64,000 nucleotides of DNA from Branchiostoma lanceolatum (GCF_035083965.1 NC_089740.1:15719552-15783551), one strand, 5' to 3'; counted from the stretch's first letter, positions 10,801 to 21,957 are shown. Notes: a model not told the origin generated them from the letters alone. Numbers and translations: made by a program.

Positions 10801-13800
10801 TTCACTGATTTATTGATCTATTGATCTATTGATTTATCGATTTGTCGGTTTATTGATTTATTGATTTATTGATATGTTGCTTATTTGCTTGATTGTTTGA
10901 TACAGAAACGGTGGACAAAATCATCGAGGAGAAGAGAGCGGAACACGCTGAGTACGTGAAAGGGGAAGTTGACGGGGTGGAACAGAACAAGACCCGCGGG
11001 CAGAAGACGCGCCGGTTCCCGCCCGTCCTATTCTACGTCCTGCTGGCGCTGGGCCTGACGTGTCTGGGCGCGACCGTCGCCTGCGCTTTCCTCTTCGACC
11101 GGGTGTGGGTCGTGTTCCTTGTCGGCACGGTGGGTCCAGATAAGGCCTGTTGGTTTAGTTGTACACGTACTTATTTACTTATTATTTTAGACTTATGTTT
11201 TGTACTGATTGTATTGTGTTATCCATGGCCCCACTGCAAAGCAGTGTATAGTGCACTGAGTTGGGCCACCCTGGCTAAATAAAACAGAAACAAACAAACA
11301 AACAAACAAACAAACAAATTAACAAGACTAAACTTTTTGTCCAACACTGTAAGAGAAATCGGGACTTACCCCAAATTTTCGGTTGACTCCATCAACCCTG
11401 TTCACGGAATGAACCCGGCTACTGCAACGTGACGTCAGCGACTTACTTAGTATACTTATTTTGGTCGAGCTCCCGCTCGAACCAAACTTGAAAGCTAAGA
11501 TTCTCCACTCGACCCTATGTTCCATCAGGGACTGGATTTCCTTTACTTCAGTAAGGTTGGTGTCGGCTCTTAGCTTGTCGATGAAGGTGCCTTTTGGTCT
11601 TCCACGGCTTCTCTTCCCTTTTGTAGGCTCCCATAACACTAGTCTGGAGGCTATGATTGTTTAGTTGTAGACACTTGTGTTATTTAGTATCTTTGCTTCG
11701 GTGGGTCCCGGGTTCAAAACCACTGATAAACGGCCCTTAGGAAAGGCATTTTACACGTCTTTCCTCAATCTACCCAAGTATGAATGGGTACCTGACTTCG
11801 CTTGAGGTATTGAGGTCAACTGCTGGCACCGAATGGCAGCCACCCAGATCCTTTCAACAGTTCAACAAAGAGCACGAGTGGAGCAAATATGTATCTGTTG
11901 TGTATTATGCCATTGCAAACCCTGCAGCAATTCAGCACTAGATATAGAAAGGCTGCCATTGCACAGGTAATTTCTGACCAATAAAGCATGATCATTTCTG
12001 TAATACAGAAAAAATAACTGAATGTAACGAAATGTTTCATGTGGTGTCGTTCGTGATTGTAAACCCTGCACCAGTTCAGCACTAGTATAGAAAGGCTGCC
12101 ATTGCACAGGTAATTTCTGACCAGTAAAGCATTATCATTCTTATGTGTAACGAAATGTTTCAGGTGGTGGCGTTCATTCTCCTGGTGGCGACGGTGGTGC
12201 ACGGGTTCCGGCGGCGGATCCTGGGCTGCTGCACCGAGAGAGTCGCCCTGCTACAGAAGTCCAACCCCATGCACTGGATGGTCGGCATCTACCTGGAATG
12301 GGTGAAACCGCCGAACATGGCGGAAAAGCCGCAGGACAACAGTCTACAGTATGAGGTAAGGGTCACCCTACTCTTCAACACATCTCTAACTACTCTTCAA
12401 TCTATCTCTACCACTTAAGATAGACCCCCCCTCCCCACTGGCATGGCGGAAAAGCCGCAGGACAACAGCCTACAGTACGAGGTAAGGGTCACTCTACACT
12501 TCAACACATCTCTAACCACTCTTCAATCTATCTCTACCACTTAAGGTAGACCCCCCTCCCCACTGGCATGGCGGAAAAGCCGCAGGACAACAGCCTACAG
12601 TATGAGGTAAGGGTCACTCTGCTCTTCCACATATCCCTAACCACTCTTCAATCTATCCGTAGCGCTTAAGAAAGACCCCCCCTCCCCAAACCACAGGACA
12701 GCAGCCTACAGTACGAGGTAAGGACAAACCCTACACTTCTCCATGGTACAGCGAAAACAGGGGGTGATAGCCGTCCAACTCTTCAACCTATAGCGATCAC
12801 GTACGATAGACCCCCTCCTAAATATAATGGACAAACCACAGCACGGTACAGCTTACAGTATGAGGTAAGGACCGCCCCTACCCTTCACAACGACACCGCG
12901 AAAACAGGGGTTGGTAGCCGTATTGATGCGAGAACCGTCTAACCCTTCGACATGCCTCTGCTTAGATAGACCCCCCTCCCAACATGGCGGAGCTGTAGAC
13001 TATTCCAAGGCACATTAATATTGTTGTAGTTTAAACATTTGCATGCCAGTATATGTTTCGGTTGTTTCAGAAGAAAGTAGATGCAGCCTTACCGATGGAT
13101 ATTTCGAATTCAGTCTTCTTAATTGAAGAAGAATGACCATTTTCCTTTCACCTATGGCCCACTCTTGGAGTCACATGTCCGCAATCGTGGCGTTTTTTTT
13201 CAAACCTAAATTAATTTCCTGTCTCTCCAGGTGATCTGGGTACACTTCAACGCCTGGGAGTTCTCCGGCTGCAAGGTATTGTGGGCCGGCATCGTCACCA
13301 CGCTGTGTGACGCCATCGAGGAAAAGGTCGGCAGCAGGCCGGCAAGGTTCTTCCGGGTCATCCAGGTGAGTTGACGTCACTTCCGCTGTATGTCGAACGT
13401 GTGGGTTAGTTGTATTGTGGTAGGAAAGTGGCTGTTCAGATGAACTTGGTCCAAAATAGTCCAACTAACCTTTATCTAAACAGGACGCTGGGCGATACTA
13501 GCTTCAAATTCTAGTCATGTTGGACCATCTTTCAGAAAGCTCTGATTATAATGACAGTTTGGAAATCAGCCCAGTTGAAAGGGACCAGTCAAGATCGATA
13601 TTAAATAGATAAATACTATTAGACAAAAGTCTACTATGCCTTGTATGCTCCATGTCATCACGATGTTCGTCTTTCATTTTCCCTGAAGTGAGTTGTAACA
13701 CCCCCCCCCCCCCCCCTTACAGGACCAGTTCAATGGAGGTATTCAAGATTGATAAATAGATGCAATTAGATATCATAAATAAAACAGTCTTCTATGCGTT

Positions 13801-16800
13801 GTATCCTCCATGTCATCACGATGTATGTTGTTTGCCTGGCTCTTTCCCAGAAGCAAGCTGTTTGCATTTCTCTCAATGAAGTGGGGTCGTGTAGCGTAAC
13901 GGCAGGATTTCCGACTCAGAACCAAGGTGCCCCGGGTTCGAATCCCCTACTGCCACCGATCTTGCGCCCTTGGGAAAAAGGCACTTTACACGACTTTCCT
14001 CATCGCCCACCCAAGTGTAAAAATCGGGTACATCAGCAATAGCTGCCTGTGTCCCACGTGTATTGCACTGTTGCAGTTCCAATAAAATCTAAATCCAAAA
14101 TCCAGCTGAAGCTTTAACCAAAGGTACCCCCCTCCTCCCCAGGGCCAGTTGAATGGAGGCGGGAAAAAGGCCTTGTTCAGGCGCGCCTGGTTCAAACTGC
14201 TGCTGTCGGCGGTGGGTGTCGTCATCCTGGTGGTGATAGTTCTGATCCTCGTCTTTAGTCCCCGGTGTAGCGTTGTTTATGTGTTGTTCACGTGTTGTTC
14301 ACGTGTTGTTCACGCGTTGTTCACGTGTTTTAGGGCCAGCTGAATGGAGGCGGGAAAAAGGCCTTGTTCAGGCGCGCCTGGTTCAAACTGCTGCTGTCGG
14401 CGGTGGGTGTCGTCATCCTGGTGGTGATAGTTCTGATCCTCGTCTTTAGTCCCCGGTGTAGCGTTGTTTATGTGTTGTTCACGTGTTGTTCACGTGTTGT
14501 TCACGCGTTGTTCACGTGTTTTAGGGCCAGCTGAATGGAGGCGGGAAAAAGGCCCTGTTCAGGCGCGCCTGGTTCAAACTGCTGCTGTCGGCGGTGGGTG
14601 TCGTCATCCTGGTGGTGATAGTTCTGATCCTCGTCTTTAGTCCCCGGTGTAGCGTTGTTTATGTGTTGTTCACGTGTTGTTCACGTGTTGTTCACGTGTT
14701 GTTCACGCGTTGTTCACGTGTTTTAGGGCCAGCTGAATGGAGGCGGGAAAAAGGCCCTGTTCAGGCGCGCCTGGTTCAAACTGCTGCTGTCGGCGGTGGG
14801 TGTCGTCATCCTGGTGGTGATCGTCCTGACCCTCGTGTTCTCCGGGGGCGCGGAGGAACTGGACAAGTTCATGCAGGTACTCAAATGATCATATGTTGTA
14901 TGTTGTAGAAATTGTATATTGTTGTACCATAAATATGTAATGATATATGTTGATAGAGTTATTAGGACTCAAATGACTGTGTATCTCTGCTATATTGTAT
15001 CTGACCCTTACCTCTTCCCTCATGACCTTAATGAAAAGCGGCCTGCGTGCCGATTTGAGATTATCATGAATAAACAAAGGTTTAAAAAAAAATGATGATT
15101 GGATATTGAAGTATTTGCGAGTCCCAAATTTGGCTGATTTTATATCCCCCCTCGTCCCGACTCCAATATCCTGTTTTCTACCAGCTAACGTGGGGGAGTT
15201 ATAGTTTGCGGAAAAGAAATTATTTTTCTATTCTTTGATTCAACACTGTGCAGCCTGGCTATCGAACTGAAAAATGACTTCTTCGGCATTAGATTTTACC
15301 CAAACCAAAGAAATGTCAGTACGGAACTCAGATTGACGTCAATACACGCACAAGTGTGATCTGGCCCGAATGATAAAACCTCAGCCACATTTATAACATG
15401 TCGAATCTGAATCTCAGGGTCCACAGATCAAAGCTATAATCGGCTCCATCACCGGTTTCCTGGGTCTCGGGATCGTCGTGCATCTTAGAAAGGGGGTCGA
15501 CATCGTCAAGAACATGGCCACGTCTCAGAAAGAGAAGCTGGACGCACAGATGAAGAAACCAGACTTCGCCGAGCAGCTAGGATTCATGTCAGAGGTTTGT
15601 TTTTGCTTCTTGTTTGTTTGTTTGTTTGTCTGTTTGTTTAGACATCCGTTAGCACGTGACATCAAAGATGCCGGGAAGTTGGTTTCACCCTCTGACCAGC
15701 TGCTGACGTCATGTGCCTATAAGGTCACGTGAGCAAAGAGTCTTGTCGGTTGAATCTGAAAAATGCTCCGGTAGAAGATTTGAATGAAAACTTATAATCC
15801 CGCTCTTTTGGTCCTTGATGAAAGCTGAAATTTTTCAATAAATGGAGAAAATTGACGAGTTTGCTTTTTGTATGGTGTACAGACGTCAATAATGTGACCA
15901 TTCATACAAAATAGATAAACTTTTATGTGTATTTTTCTCCAGGTGAAGTCTGAGGTTCAGACGGTGACGTCACTCCTGCGGTTCCTAGAACACGTGATGG
16001 GGATCCAGTACCGCGTCATCATCGTGGTGGACGACCTGGACTGTTGCCCTGGCGACCGCGTGGTGGGCGTTCTGGAGGCCATGAACATCCTGCTGTCGGA
16101 CGAGGAGAGCAACATCATCTCCATCGTCGCCATGGACCCGAAGATCATCGTCAACTGTCTGGAGAATCGTCTGACGGACACCATCACCAACAACTCCAGC
16201 GGGTTCGTGACGTGTCAGTTACGTCATATGTTTGTGTATTCTACGTGCTGCTTACCTGTTTTTGTTTATGTTTATGTGTTGTTCACGTAGTGTTCACGCG
16301 TTGCTCACGTGTTGTTCACGTGTTGTTAGGTACGAGTACTTGCGGAGGATTGTGCAGTTCCCGTTGTAGTGTTGTTTATGTGTTGTTCACGTGTTGTTCA
16401 CGTGTTGCTCACGTGTTGCTCACGCGTTGTTCACGTGTTGTTCACGCGTTGTTCACGCGTTGTTCACGTGTTGTTCACGTGTTGTTCACGTGTTGTTCAC
16501 GTGTTGCTCAAGTGTTGTTCACTTGTTGTTCGCGTGTTGTTTACGTTTTGCTCACGCGTTGTTCACGTGCTGTTGGTTACGAGTACCTGCGGAGGATTGT
16601 CCAGTCCCCGGTGTAGTGTTGTTTGTGACAGGTTTCTTATCCACAGAACAGACGGAACAGCCTAAGATCTCGGTTCACACTCCTTTTATTCCACTCATGA
16701 ACAATCCGGCCACTTCTCAGAACTCTCAGATCCCATCTGACCCCGGTCACTGACGCCGGACCTCTCCCCAGTTCTGGGCCCTACCATTATCTCAGGATGG

Positions 16801-19800
16801 GGGGTGACACTTATCATGACACCTCCCCCAGGAAGATAACTATACATCAGATATCTTCTAACATCATGTACTATCCTAATTTAGCATCTAACAAATCTAA
16901 ACTAACACATGTCATGTTGCTGCTACATTCTTTCCCTGTCCCTCATTACACCATACTCCTGTTGTCTGCCACGTTTTCCCGCTTCTCTCATGAGCTCCTG
17001 CTGCCTCTGCAGCCAACGCAGACGACCCCGCCGGAAGACAGGGTCTTCACTCATGAGCTTCTGTATCCTCTCCTCCACGATACTTCTGCTCTTCACGTCT
17101 GCCGTCGGAGGACACTTCACGTCTCGATACCCTTGCTTCTGCCTCGCTGGGATCTGATACCGCGGAACTACCGACTTTGTCTTCCCAGCACGATTTTTGT
17201 CCTCCCCCAACTCATTCTTACTCTCCTGAGTTGCTACCGGACTTGCCCTACTCGTGACGCAGGCCTCCCCGTAGTCGTTGCCTAGCAACACCGGGTAGGG
17301 TGTGTTCATCACCCCTACTTCCACAACCTTCGCATCCCCTCCCACTTCCAACTCGACTCTTGCCGTGGGAATGGTATCCACCGTCCCATTGGCCAACCTG
17401 ACCCTGATTTTGTCTTCTTGGTAGGCATTCCGCGGCACCAACTTCTGGTTGACGTACGTCTTTGAACTCCCGGTGTCCCGGTACACCGTCACCTTCCGGC
17501 CATTTACCGCTCCACTGCTGCTGTACCTACTCTCCTCCCCCAAGATTCCGTCCGCGTCCCAGGGTTTGGCTCTCCCCTGTGCGAACATACTCTGCGCGAG
17601 CATACTCTTCCTAGGGGATTCTCTCTTCAAACTTGGGCAATCTGCTTTCAGATGACCTGTTTCGTAACAGTGGTAACAGGTCCCGCGGAAACCTCCCCCG
17701 AGCTCCCTGGAGCTACCGTTACCGCTCTTCCTGGTGGACACCCCCCCTCCTGAACTTGGTGAGTTGCGTGGGCGGGCACCTTCGGCCAAATTTCTATCGT
17801 GCGCGATCAGGTACTGCTCACTTAATGTCCCGATCTCCTCCAGCGACTTGGGCTTCCTCTCGCGGAGCCACACCGCCAAATCCACAGGGCACGAGTCCAG
17901 GAACTGTTCTTGGATAATCTTATTACATATCCCCTCGTACGTCTTCGGCGTCCCGGCCAGGTCCAGCCACCTGTCCAGGTAACTACCCAACCGGGTAATG
18001 TACTGGTCGGGCGCTTCTCCCTCCTGCGGGAGCTCGGTTCTGAACTTCTTCCGGAACCCGTCTTCAGTTAACTCGTACCTCTTAAGCACATCCTCCTTTA
18101 CCTTCTCATAGTCCTGTGCATCTGTCTCTGACATGCGGTTGAGTACATCCAGGGCCTTCCCTGTTAGTAGAGCGCTAAGCGTGGACGCCCATAGGTGTTC
18201 CTCCCAGTTGTTGGCCCGAGCAAAGCGCTCAAACCTTAGGAGGTACCCATCGATCTCCTCGCCCTCGACATAGCAAGGCAGCCTTGGCGCCTTCGCCTTA
18301 ACTTCACCCGTACCGCCTTTCTTTCCCGCAACCTCCGCTTGTTTTAGCTTAAGAACTTCCATCTCAAGCTCGTGCTTCCTCTGAGCATCGCGCTCTCTCG
18401 CCCGTTCGTCCCTCTCAAGGGCTTGTTGTTTCTCAACAAACTCTAGAATGTCTGGCCCTTCTAGCCCCATCTCCTTCGCTTGTGCTATCAACACATCCAT
18501 GACCACACAGGTCAGAGACTCCCTGCCTGCAGCAATGTACCGTCCCCTAGTTAAGCCCTTACAAAATTCAAAACAGATGTGCAACAAGCAAGTCTGTCCT
18601 CTCTGGGGAAGGGACCCTCTGACTGCAGCAATGTACTACCCCCTACAAATACAGTATAGAGTTCCCCAAATTCAGCCCAGATGTGATATGCTGACAAAAC
18701 AACAGGCTTGTTATCTCTATCTTTCACAACCCCCCACAACAGAAAGTCAACAGGAACAAACAACAGAAGGTCTATCCTGAATAAAAATAAGAAAAACACC
18801 AACTGTTCGATTCAGCTAAAGTTATGTCGGAAGTCCTTTCTCTCTCTTAGTCCTAAAGTGACAAAAGTCGAGTGTTCTACAATTTCACCGACGGGAAATT
18901 CCCCAGTTCCCACTCCAACTTATGTCCTTTTCTTGGCTGCTTCCTCGTCAGCACGGGTCCTCTTGCCTGGGTCCTGGAACAGAATCCTCCTGGAATCTGC
19001 TCTTGGCCCCGAACCCCTGATCGACGCAGCCTTCTTCCCCGCCACGTGTATACGCCTCACTGCAGACACGCACGAACACAGCCAGTGTCCGTTTCTGCAG
19101 GCTATCCCACGGTCCTGGCAGAACACCGCTTCTCCAAACGGCACCCCCGATGGATATGCTAACTTCTCTGCCACGTGTATACGCCTCTCCGCAGACACCC
19201 ACGAACACAGCCACAGTGTCCGTTTCTGCAGGCTATCCCACGGTCCTGGCAGAACACCGCTTCTCCAAACGGCACCCCCGATGGATATGCTAACTTCTCT
19301 GCCACGTGTATACGCCTCTCCGCAGACACCCACGAACACAGCCACAGTGTCCGTTTCTGCAGGCTATCCCACGGTCCTGGCAGAACACCGCTTCTCCAAA
19401 CGGCACCCCCGATGGATATGCTAACTTCTCTGCCACGTGTATACGCCTCTCCGCAGACACCCACGAACACAGCCACAGTGTCCGTTTCTGCAGGCTATCC
19501 CACGGTCCTGGCAGAACACCGCTTCTCCAAACGGCACCCCCGATGGATATGCTAACTTCTCTGCCACGTGTATACGCCTCTCCGCAGACACCCACGAACA
19601 CAGCCACAGTGTCCGTTTCTGCAGGCTATCCCACGGTCCTGGCAGAACACCGCTTCTCCAAACGGCACCCCCGATGGATATGCTAACTTCTCTGCCACGT
19701 GTATACGCCTCTCCGCAGACACCCACGAACACAGCCACAGTGTCCGTTTCTGCAGGCTATCCCACGGTCCTGGCAGAACACCGCTTCTCCAAACGGCAAA

Positions 19801-21757
19801 GTTCTCCTAGTTCTGACAAAGCTCTCCTGGCCTTGACCCACCGATTCTTCAAGGTTTTCCGCTGATCCAAGCCGAACAACGCCAATGTGACAGGTTTCTT
19901 ATCCACAGAACAGACGGAACAGCCTAAGATCTCGGTTCACACTCCTTTTATTCCACTCATGAACAATCCGGCCACTTCTCAGAACTCTCAGATCCCATCT
20001 GACCCCGGTCACTGACGCCGGACCTCTCCCCAGTTCTGGGCCCTACCATTATCTCAGGATGGGGGGTGACACTTATCATGACATTGTTTATGTGTTGTTC
20101 ACGTGTTGTTCACGCGTTGTTCCCGTGTTGTTAGGTACGAGTACCTGCGGAGGATTGTGCAGTTCCCGGTGTGCCTGCCGGAGCCGAGCGTGGCGGACCG
20201 GCGCAAGATGCTCTACACGGTGGTGGACGGAAAGAGCGGCATCTTGGTCCGGAAGTACATCTCCGTTAAGACCGGCAGAATCTCCTTCAAGGCGGGGACC
20301 AAGGCGCGCCAAATGTTCCTGAAGGACGGCCAGGGACAGACCTCAACCAAGGGCAGAGCGTCCCTGTGGACAGCCCTACCGGATGCACCCTATGACCTTG
20401 AAAACCAAGATGGTGGCCCCCAGGACCTTCCGAACCAAGATGGCGGCTCCCAGGAGGGTCCCTCTGCTCCACTCCTGCCGACATCGCAGCAATCTGACGA
20501 AGTTGACGTGGCAGCGAGAACGTTGATAGGAGCACTGGAAACCCAAGTCAGCACTCACGAAGTCCTGAATAACTTAAGGCAAGACATCATGGATGACGTT
20601 TACAAAGACTTTCTAGGTGACGTCATCCAGGCACTTGATGACGACGATGGTGACGCAGACAATGATATCATGCCGTATATCCATGGCAACGCGCTCCACA
20701 TCACAAGCCTGTACCACATATTGCGCATGACCGTGAAGGTTCTCAGGCACAGACAGCTGCTGAAGCGGGTCACGCCTCGCCAGGTGGCGTTTTGGGTCGT
20801 TCTGGTGGAGCAGTGGCCCTACCGGACAAGCTGGGTACTGCAGTACATCGAGGACTCTCAGCAAAAAGACAGAATCAGGCGACGTTGCAATCACGTGACC
20901 GGATCGGATGAGCAGATTTCAACGTCATACATAGACGGGAAGGATGAGATAAACAAGTGAGTATTTTTTACACGTCATGAGAAAAATTGTTCAACATGCT
21001 TTATTTGAAAATAAATGTATACTTGTTGTCATGAAGTCTACTTCGACGACTTACTGAAAACTTTTGTAATTTCTCTCAAATATGAAATCAGACTACAAAT
21101 ATCTGAGGGAGGATTGCTCTTGTTTCACCCAATATCTCTTTTGCTATCGATATCCTTAATGAGTCTTAATCAACTGCATATGACCAAACTTAGGGCAATC
21201 GACATTAACCTTACCGGGACGGGGGGCGATATAGACTTTCAGCTGTCCATAAGTTTTGAAGATCTGTACCCAATATCATCATGAGGTTATTTTTTGCTTA
21301 ACGAGTTTTGCGTGATTTTTTTTCTGCAGGGACACCAAACTAGCTGCCGTGTTCGTCAAGGTGAAACCGGAAATGGGCCGGGTGGACAAGGAGGGTTTCC
21401 GGCGGCTGAATAACCTTGACGGTGACCCCGAGATGTTCGAATTGCTGCTGACGGAGTCAAAGTTCACCGTGCAGGTGCGTGCACATGAGGGCAACTTCCT
21501 CAATTGTGAGGATGTATTTTAACAGTTTGAGTGGGTATTTTACTGGACTGCGGCACGTTGGCGACCTCACTGCGGCCTAAACTGGATTTGTGTTACCCTT
21601 GACTCTATAGTGGGAATTCATGCAAAATGTACAAGCATGACTTATAAAAGATAACAAAACACAAAAAGCGTAAAAAGATTCGAGAGAGAAACAGAGAGAA
21701 GAGAGAGAGAAACTGCGAGAGAATTTGAGAGAGAGATATTGAGAGAGAACGAGAGAG

Positions 21758-21831
<74 letters not shown>

Positions 21832-21957
21832 AATTCCACTAAGAGATGCCTTTAATGTGCGTTTCAGGACATGATGAACCTGCTCCCCTGCACCATCAAC
21901 TTGGACTATTCCATCCAGCGGAGGATCGCCGCAGCCAGAGGACTCACCGTGGAGTAA
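7867..21957 (+). CDS. Gene A: KAP-family P-loop NTPase, NKPD1-like (11 exons, 1178 aa)
   Basis: Exons: 7867-8992, 9474-9689, 10906-11129, 12164-12355, 13231-13365, 14727-14876, 15418-15594, 15943-16202, 20135-20956, 21330-21474, 21868-21957. All junctions are GT-AG and phases match; the total is 3537 nt. The start follows an acceptor-like TTTCAG (7801-7804) and is the first ATG after it. Residues 1-375 are a Ser/Glu/Pro/Arg-rich, probably disordered tail. Walker A is GGWGMGKT (433-440). Hydrophobic segments at about 487-507, 513-533, 649-670 and 687-703 lie between Walker A and Walker B, the KAP hallmark. FNAWEFSG lies in exon 5; Walker B is VIIVVDDLD (DDLD at 770-773); then YLRRIVQFPVCLPEP and WVVLVEQWPYRTSW. 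KAP proteins are membrane-anchored NTPases; with no ankyrin repeats it resembles NKPD1 rather than KIDINS220. Substrate and partner are unknown. Confidence 0.87.
8814..8920 (+). repeat. Coding direct repeats in gene A exon 1
   Basis: Three near-identical 36-bp in-frame units encode HSSTGRPRVREA-like dodecapeptides at the end of the disordered N-terminal tail. They are the only tandem repeat in the window, apart from gene D, that is plainly translated. Confidence 0.75.
9690..10610 (+). repeat. P-loop/donor minisatellite, gene A intron 2
   Basis: Immediately after exon 2, its last about 50 bp (encoding YGGWGMGKTYLLGKMK) and the adjoining splice donor are repeated about ten times with 80-95-bp spacing. 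Most copies keep CATGGGCAAGACGTAT and GATGAAAGGTAAG, so each keeps a Walker A coding segment followed by a usable-looking GT donor. Copies near 9829, 10088 and 10345 carry substitutions, and the last, near 10589, is strongly diverged. Confidence 0.9.
10706..10900 (+). repeat. (GATT)n microsatellite before gene A exon 3
   Basis: Imperfect GATT/GACT tetranucleotide repeats run up to the TGATACAG acceptor of exon 3. They replace the usual polypyrimidine tract with a T-rich but purine-interrupted one. Confidence 0.85.
11290..11660 (-). pseudogene. LINE 3'-end fragment
   Basis: On the minus strand 11639-11330 reads GKRSRGRPKGTFIDKLRADT followed by HRVEWR. This strongly recalls the extreme C-terminus of non-LTR retrotransposon ORF2 proteins (GRP...W.D.L..DT and ..R..WR). 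A (CAAA)n run at 11290-11320 lies next to it. It is a dead fragment in intron 3 of gene A, not an exon. Confidence 0.6.
11697..11810 (+). mobile_element. tRNA-SINE fragment
   Basis: Holds a B-box-like GGGTTCAAAACC and the family body with AGGAAAGGCATTTTACACG and the CACCCAGGTG-like block. Lies in intron 3 of gene A. Confidence 0.6.
11905..12160 (+). repeat. Direct duplication before gene A exon 4
   Basis: About 70 bp, including CTAGTATAGAAAGGCTGCCA and AGGTAATTTCTGACCA, occurs twice (about 11925-11990 and 12058-12130). It is a further tandem duplication in the flank of an exon. Confidence 0.7.
12356..12990 (+). repeat. Exon 4-end/donor minisatellite, gene A intron 4
   Basis: The last about 45 bp of exon 4 (encoding MAEKPQDNSLQYE) with its GTAAGG donor is repeated downstream. 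Two good copies lie at about 12441-12490 and 12566-12610. Two shorter ones lie near 12693-12722 and 12831-12870. Spacing is about 120 bp and includes CTAACCACTCTTCAATCTAT. Every copy keeps the GAG/GTAAGG junction. Confidence 0.88.
13885..14090 (+). mobile_element. tRNA-derived SINE
   Basis: Near-complete copy: GGGGTCGTGTAGCGTAACGG head, B-box GGGTTCGAATCC, the body with AGGCACTTTACACGACTTTC and the CACCCAAGTGTA block, ending in an AATAAAATCTAAATCC tail. It sits in intron 5 of gene A. Confidence 0.8.
14143..14726 (+). repeat. Truncated exon 6 copies with 11-bp spacer repeats, gene A
   Basis: Three incomplete copies of exon 6 begin at 14143, 14334 and 14525, each behind an AG acceptor. They share the first about 120 bp of the exon but end in CTTTAGTCCCCGGTGTAG instead of the true 3' half, and have no donor. 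They are joined by runs of TGTTGTTCACG. Only the fourth copy (14727-14876) is complete, with a GTACTC donor. Confidence 0.9.
15600..15640 (+). repeat. (GTTT)n at gene A exon 7 donor
   Basis: A short GTTT/GTCT microsatellite starts directly after the donor of exon 7. Confidence 0.8.
16270..16623 (+). repeat. 11-bp minisatellite with exon 9 acceptor copies
   Basis: Runs of TGTTGTTCACG alternate with partial copies of the exon 9 acceptor and start (GTTAGGTACGAGTAC near 16326 and GGTTACGAGTACCTGCGG near 16575). The array resumes after the LTR element (20084-20134) and leads into the functional acceptor, so the element inserted within the minisatellite. Confidence 0.85.
16624..16821 (-). repeat. 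LTR (3' LTR of the minus-strand element)
   Basis: 198 bp, TG...CA ends, apparently identical to 19886-20083. Confidence 0.93.
16923..18500 (-). CDS. gag: Retrotransposon Gag with zinc knuckle and aspartic protease (525 aa)
   Basis: The first ATG in the open frame is at 18500 (protein starts MDVLIAQAKEMG). The N-terminal third has an Arg/Glu-rich helical stretch, probably coiled coil. A capsid-like part follows with LDRWLDLAGTPKTY and WLRERKPKSLEEIG, resembling SCAN/capsid C-terminal folds of Ty3-type Gag. One CCHC knuckle, CYHCYETGHLKADC, is intact. Downstream YRDTGSS gives the D-T-G active site of a retropepsin, followed by PVLLGNDYG, the family's flap-distal glycine block. The ORF ends with a stop at 16923 without entering a polymerase. 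It is uninterrupted, which agrees with the identical LTRs. The SCAN relationship is inferred from pattern only. Confidence 0.85.
   Translation of the reverse strand: MDVLIAQAKEMGLEGPDILEFVEKQQALERDERARERDAQRKHELEMEVLKLKQAEVAGKKGGTGEVKAKAPRLPCYVEGEEIDGYLLRFERFARANNWEEHLWASTLSALLTGKALDVLNRMSETDAQDYEKVKEDVLKRYELTEDGFRKKFRTELPQEGEAPDQYITRLGSYLDRWLDLAGTPKTYEGICNKIIQEQFLDSCPVDLAVWLRERKPKSLEEIGTLSEQYLIAHDRNLAEGARPRNSPSSGGGVSTRKSGNGSSRELGGGFRGTCYHCYETGHLKADCPSLKRESPRKSMLAQSMFAQGRAKPWDADGILGEESRYSSSGAVNGRKVTVYRDTGSSKTYVNQKLVPRNAYQEDKIRVRLANGTVDTIPTARVELEVGGDAKVVEVGVMNTPYPVLLGNDYGEACVTSRASPVATQESKNELGEDKNRAGKTKSVVPRYQIPARQKQGYRDVKCPPTADVKSRSIVEERIQKLMSEDPVFRRGRLRWLQRQQELMREAGKRGRQQEYGVMRDRERM
19030..19800 (-). 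repeat. 131-bp tandem array in the LTR element leader
   Basis: About six head-to-tail copies with a 131-bp period between the 5' LTR and gag. Landmarks in each copy are CCACGTGTATACGCCTC, CACGAACACAGCCACAGTGT and CTATCCCACGGTCCTGGC. Copies are nearly identical apart from the outermost. Both strands stay open across the array, but no protein is suggested. Confidence 0.92.
19886..20083 (-). repeat. LTR (5' LTR of the minus-strand element)
   Basis: 198 bp, TG...CA ends, apparently identical to 16624-16821; followed on the outside by the TTGTT duplication. Confidence 0.93.
21640..21835 (+). repeat. (GA)n microsatellite, gene A intron 10
   Basis: Long GA-rich run ending about 30 bp before the last acceptor. 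Confidence 0.9.

Larger units (their letters stand above)
16624..20083 (-). mobile_element. Young gag-only LTR retrotransposon
   Basis: Two 198-bp LTRs (16624-16821 and 19886-20083) look identical by eye, start with TGTGACAGG and end with TCATGACA. A 5-bp direct repeat, TTGTT, flanks the element (16619-16623 and 20084-20088), marking the target duplication. Coding is on the minus strand: leader with a tandem array (19800 to 19030), gag-protease ORF (18500 to 16923), then a purine-rich stretch next to the 3' LTR, as expected of a polypurine tract. TTGGCGTTGTTCGG abuts the 5' LTR as a primer-binding-site candidate. No reverse transcriptase, RNase H or integrase is encoded in the 3.06-kb interior, so it must depend on a related autonomous element. 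It lies in intron 8 of gene A, antisense. Confidence 0.92.

Noticed and set aside
16044-16616. 190-codon + frame overlapping gene A exon 8
   Set aside because: Out of frame with the Walker B reading; its second half is the 11-bp minisatellite.
19030-19800. Overlapping repeated open frames on both strands
   Set aside because: They are produced by the 131-bp array in the retroelement leader; no family resemblance.
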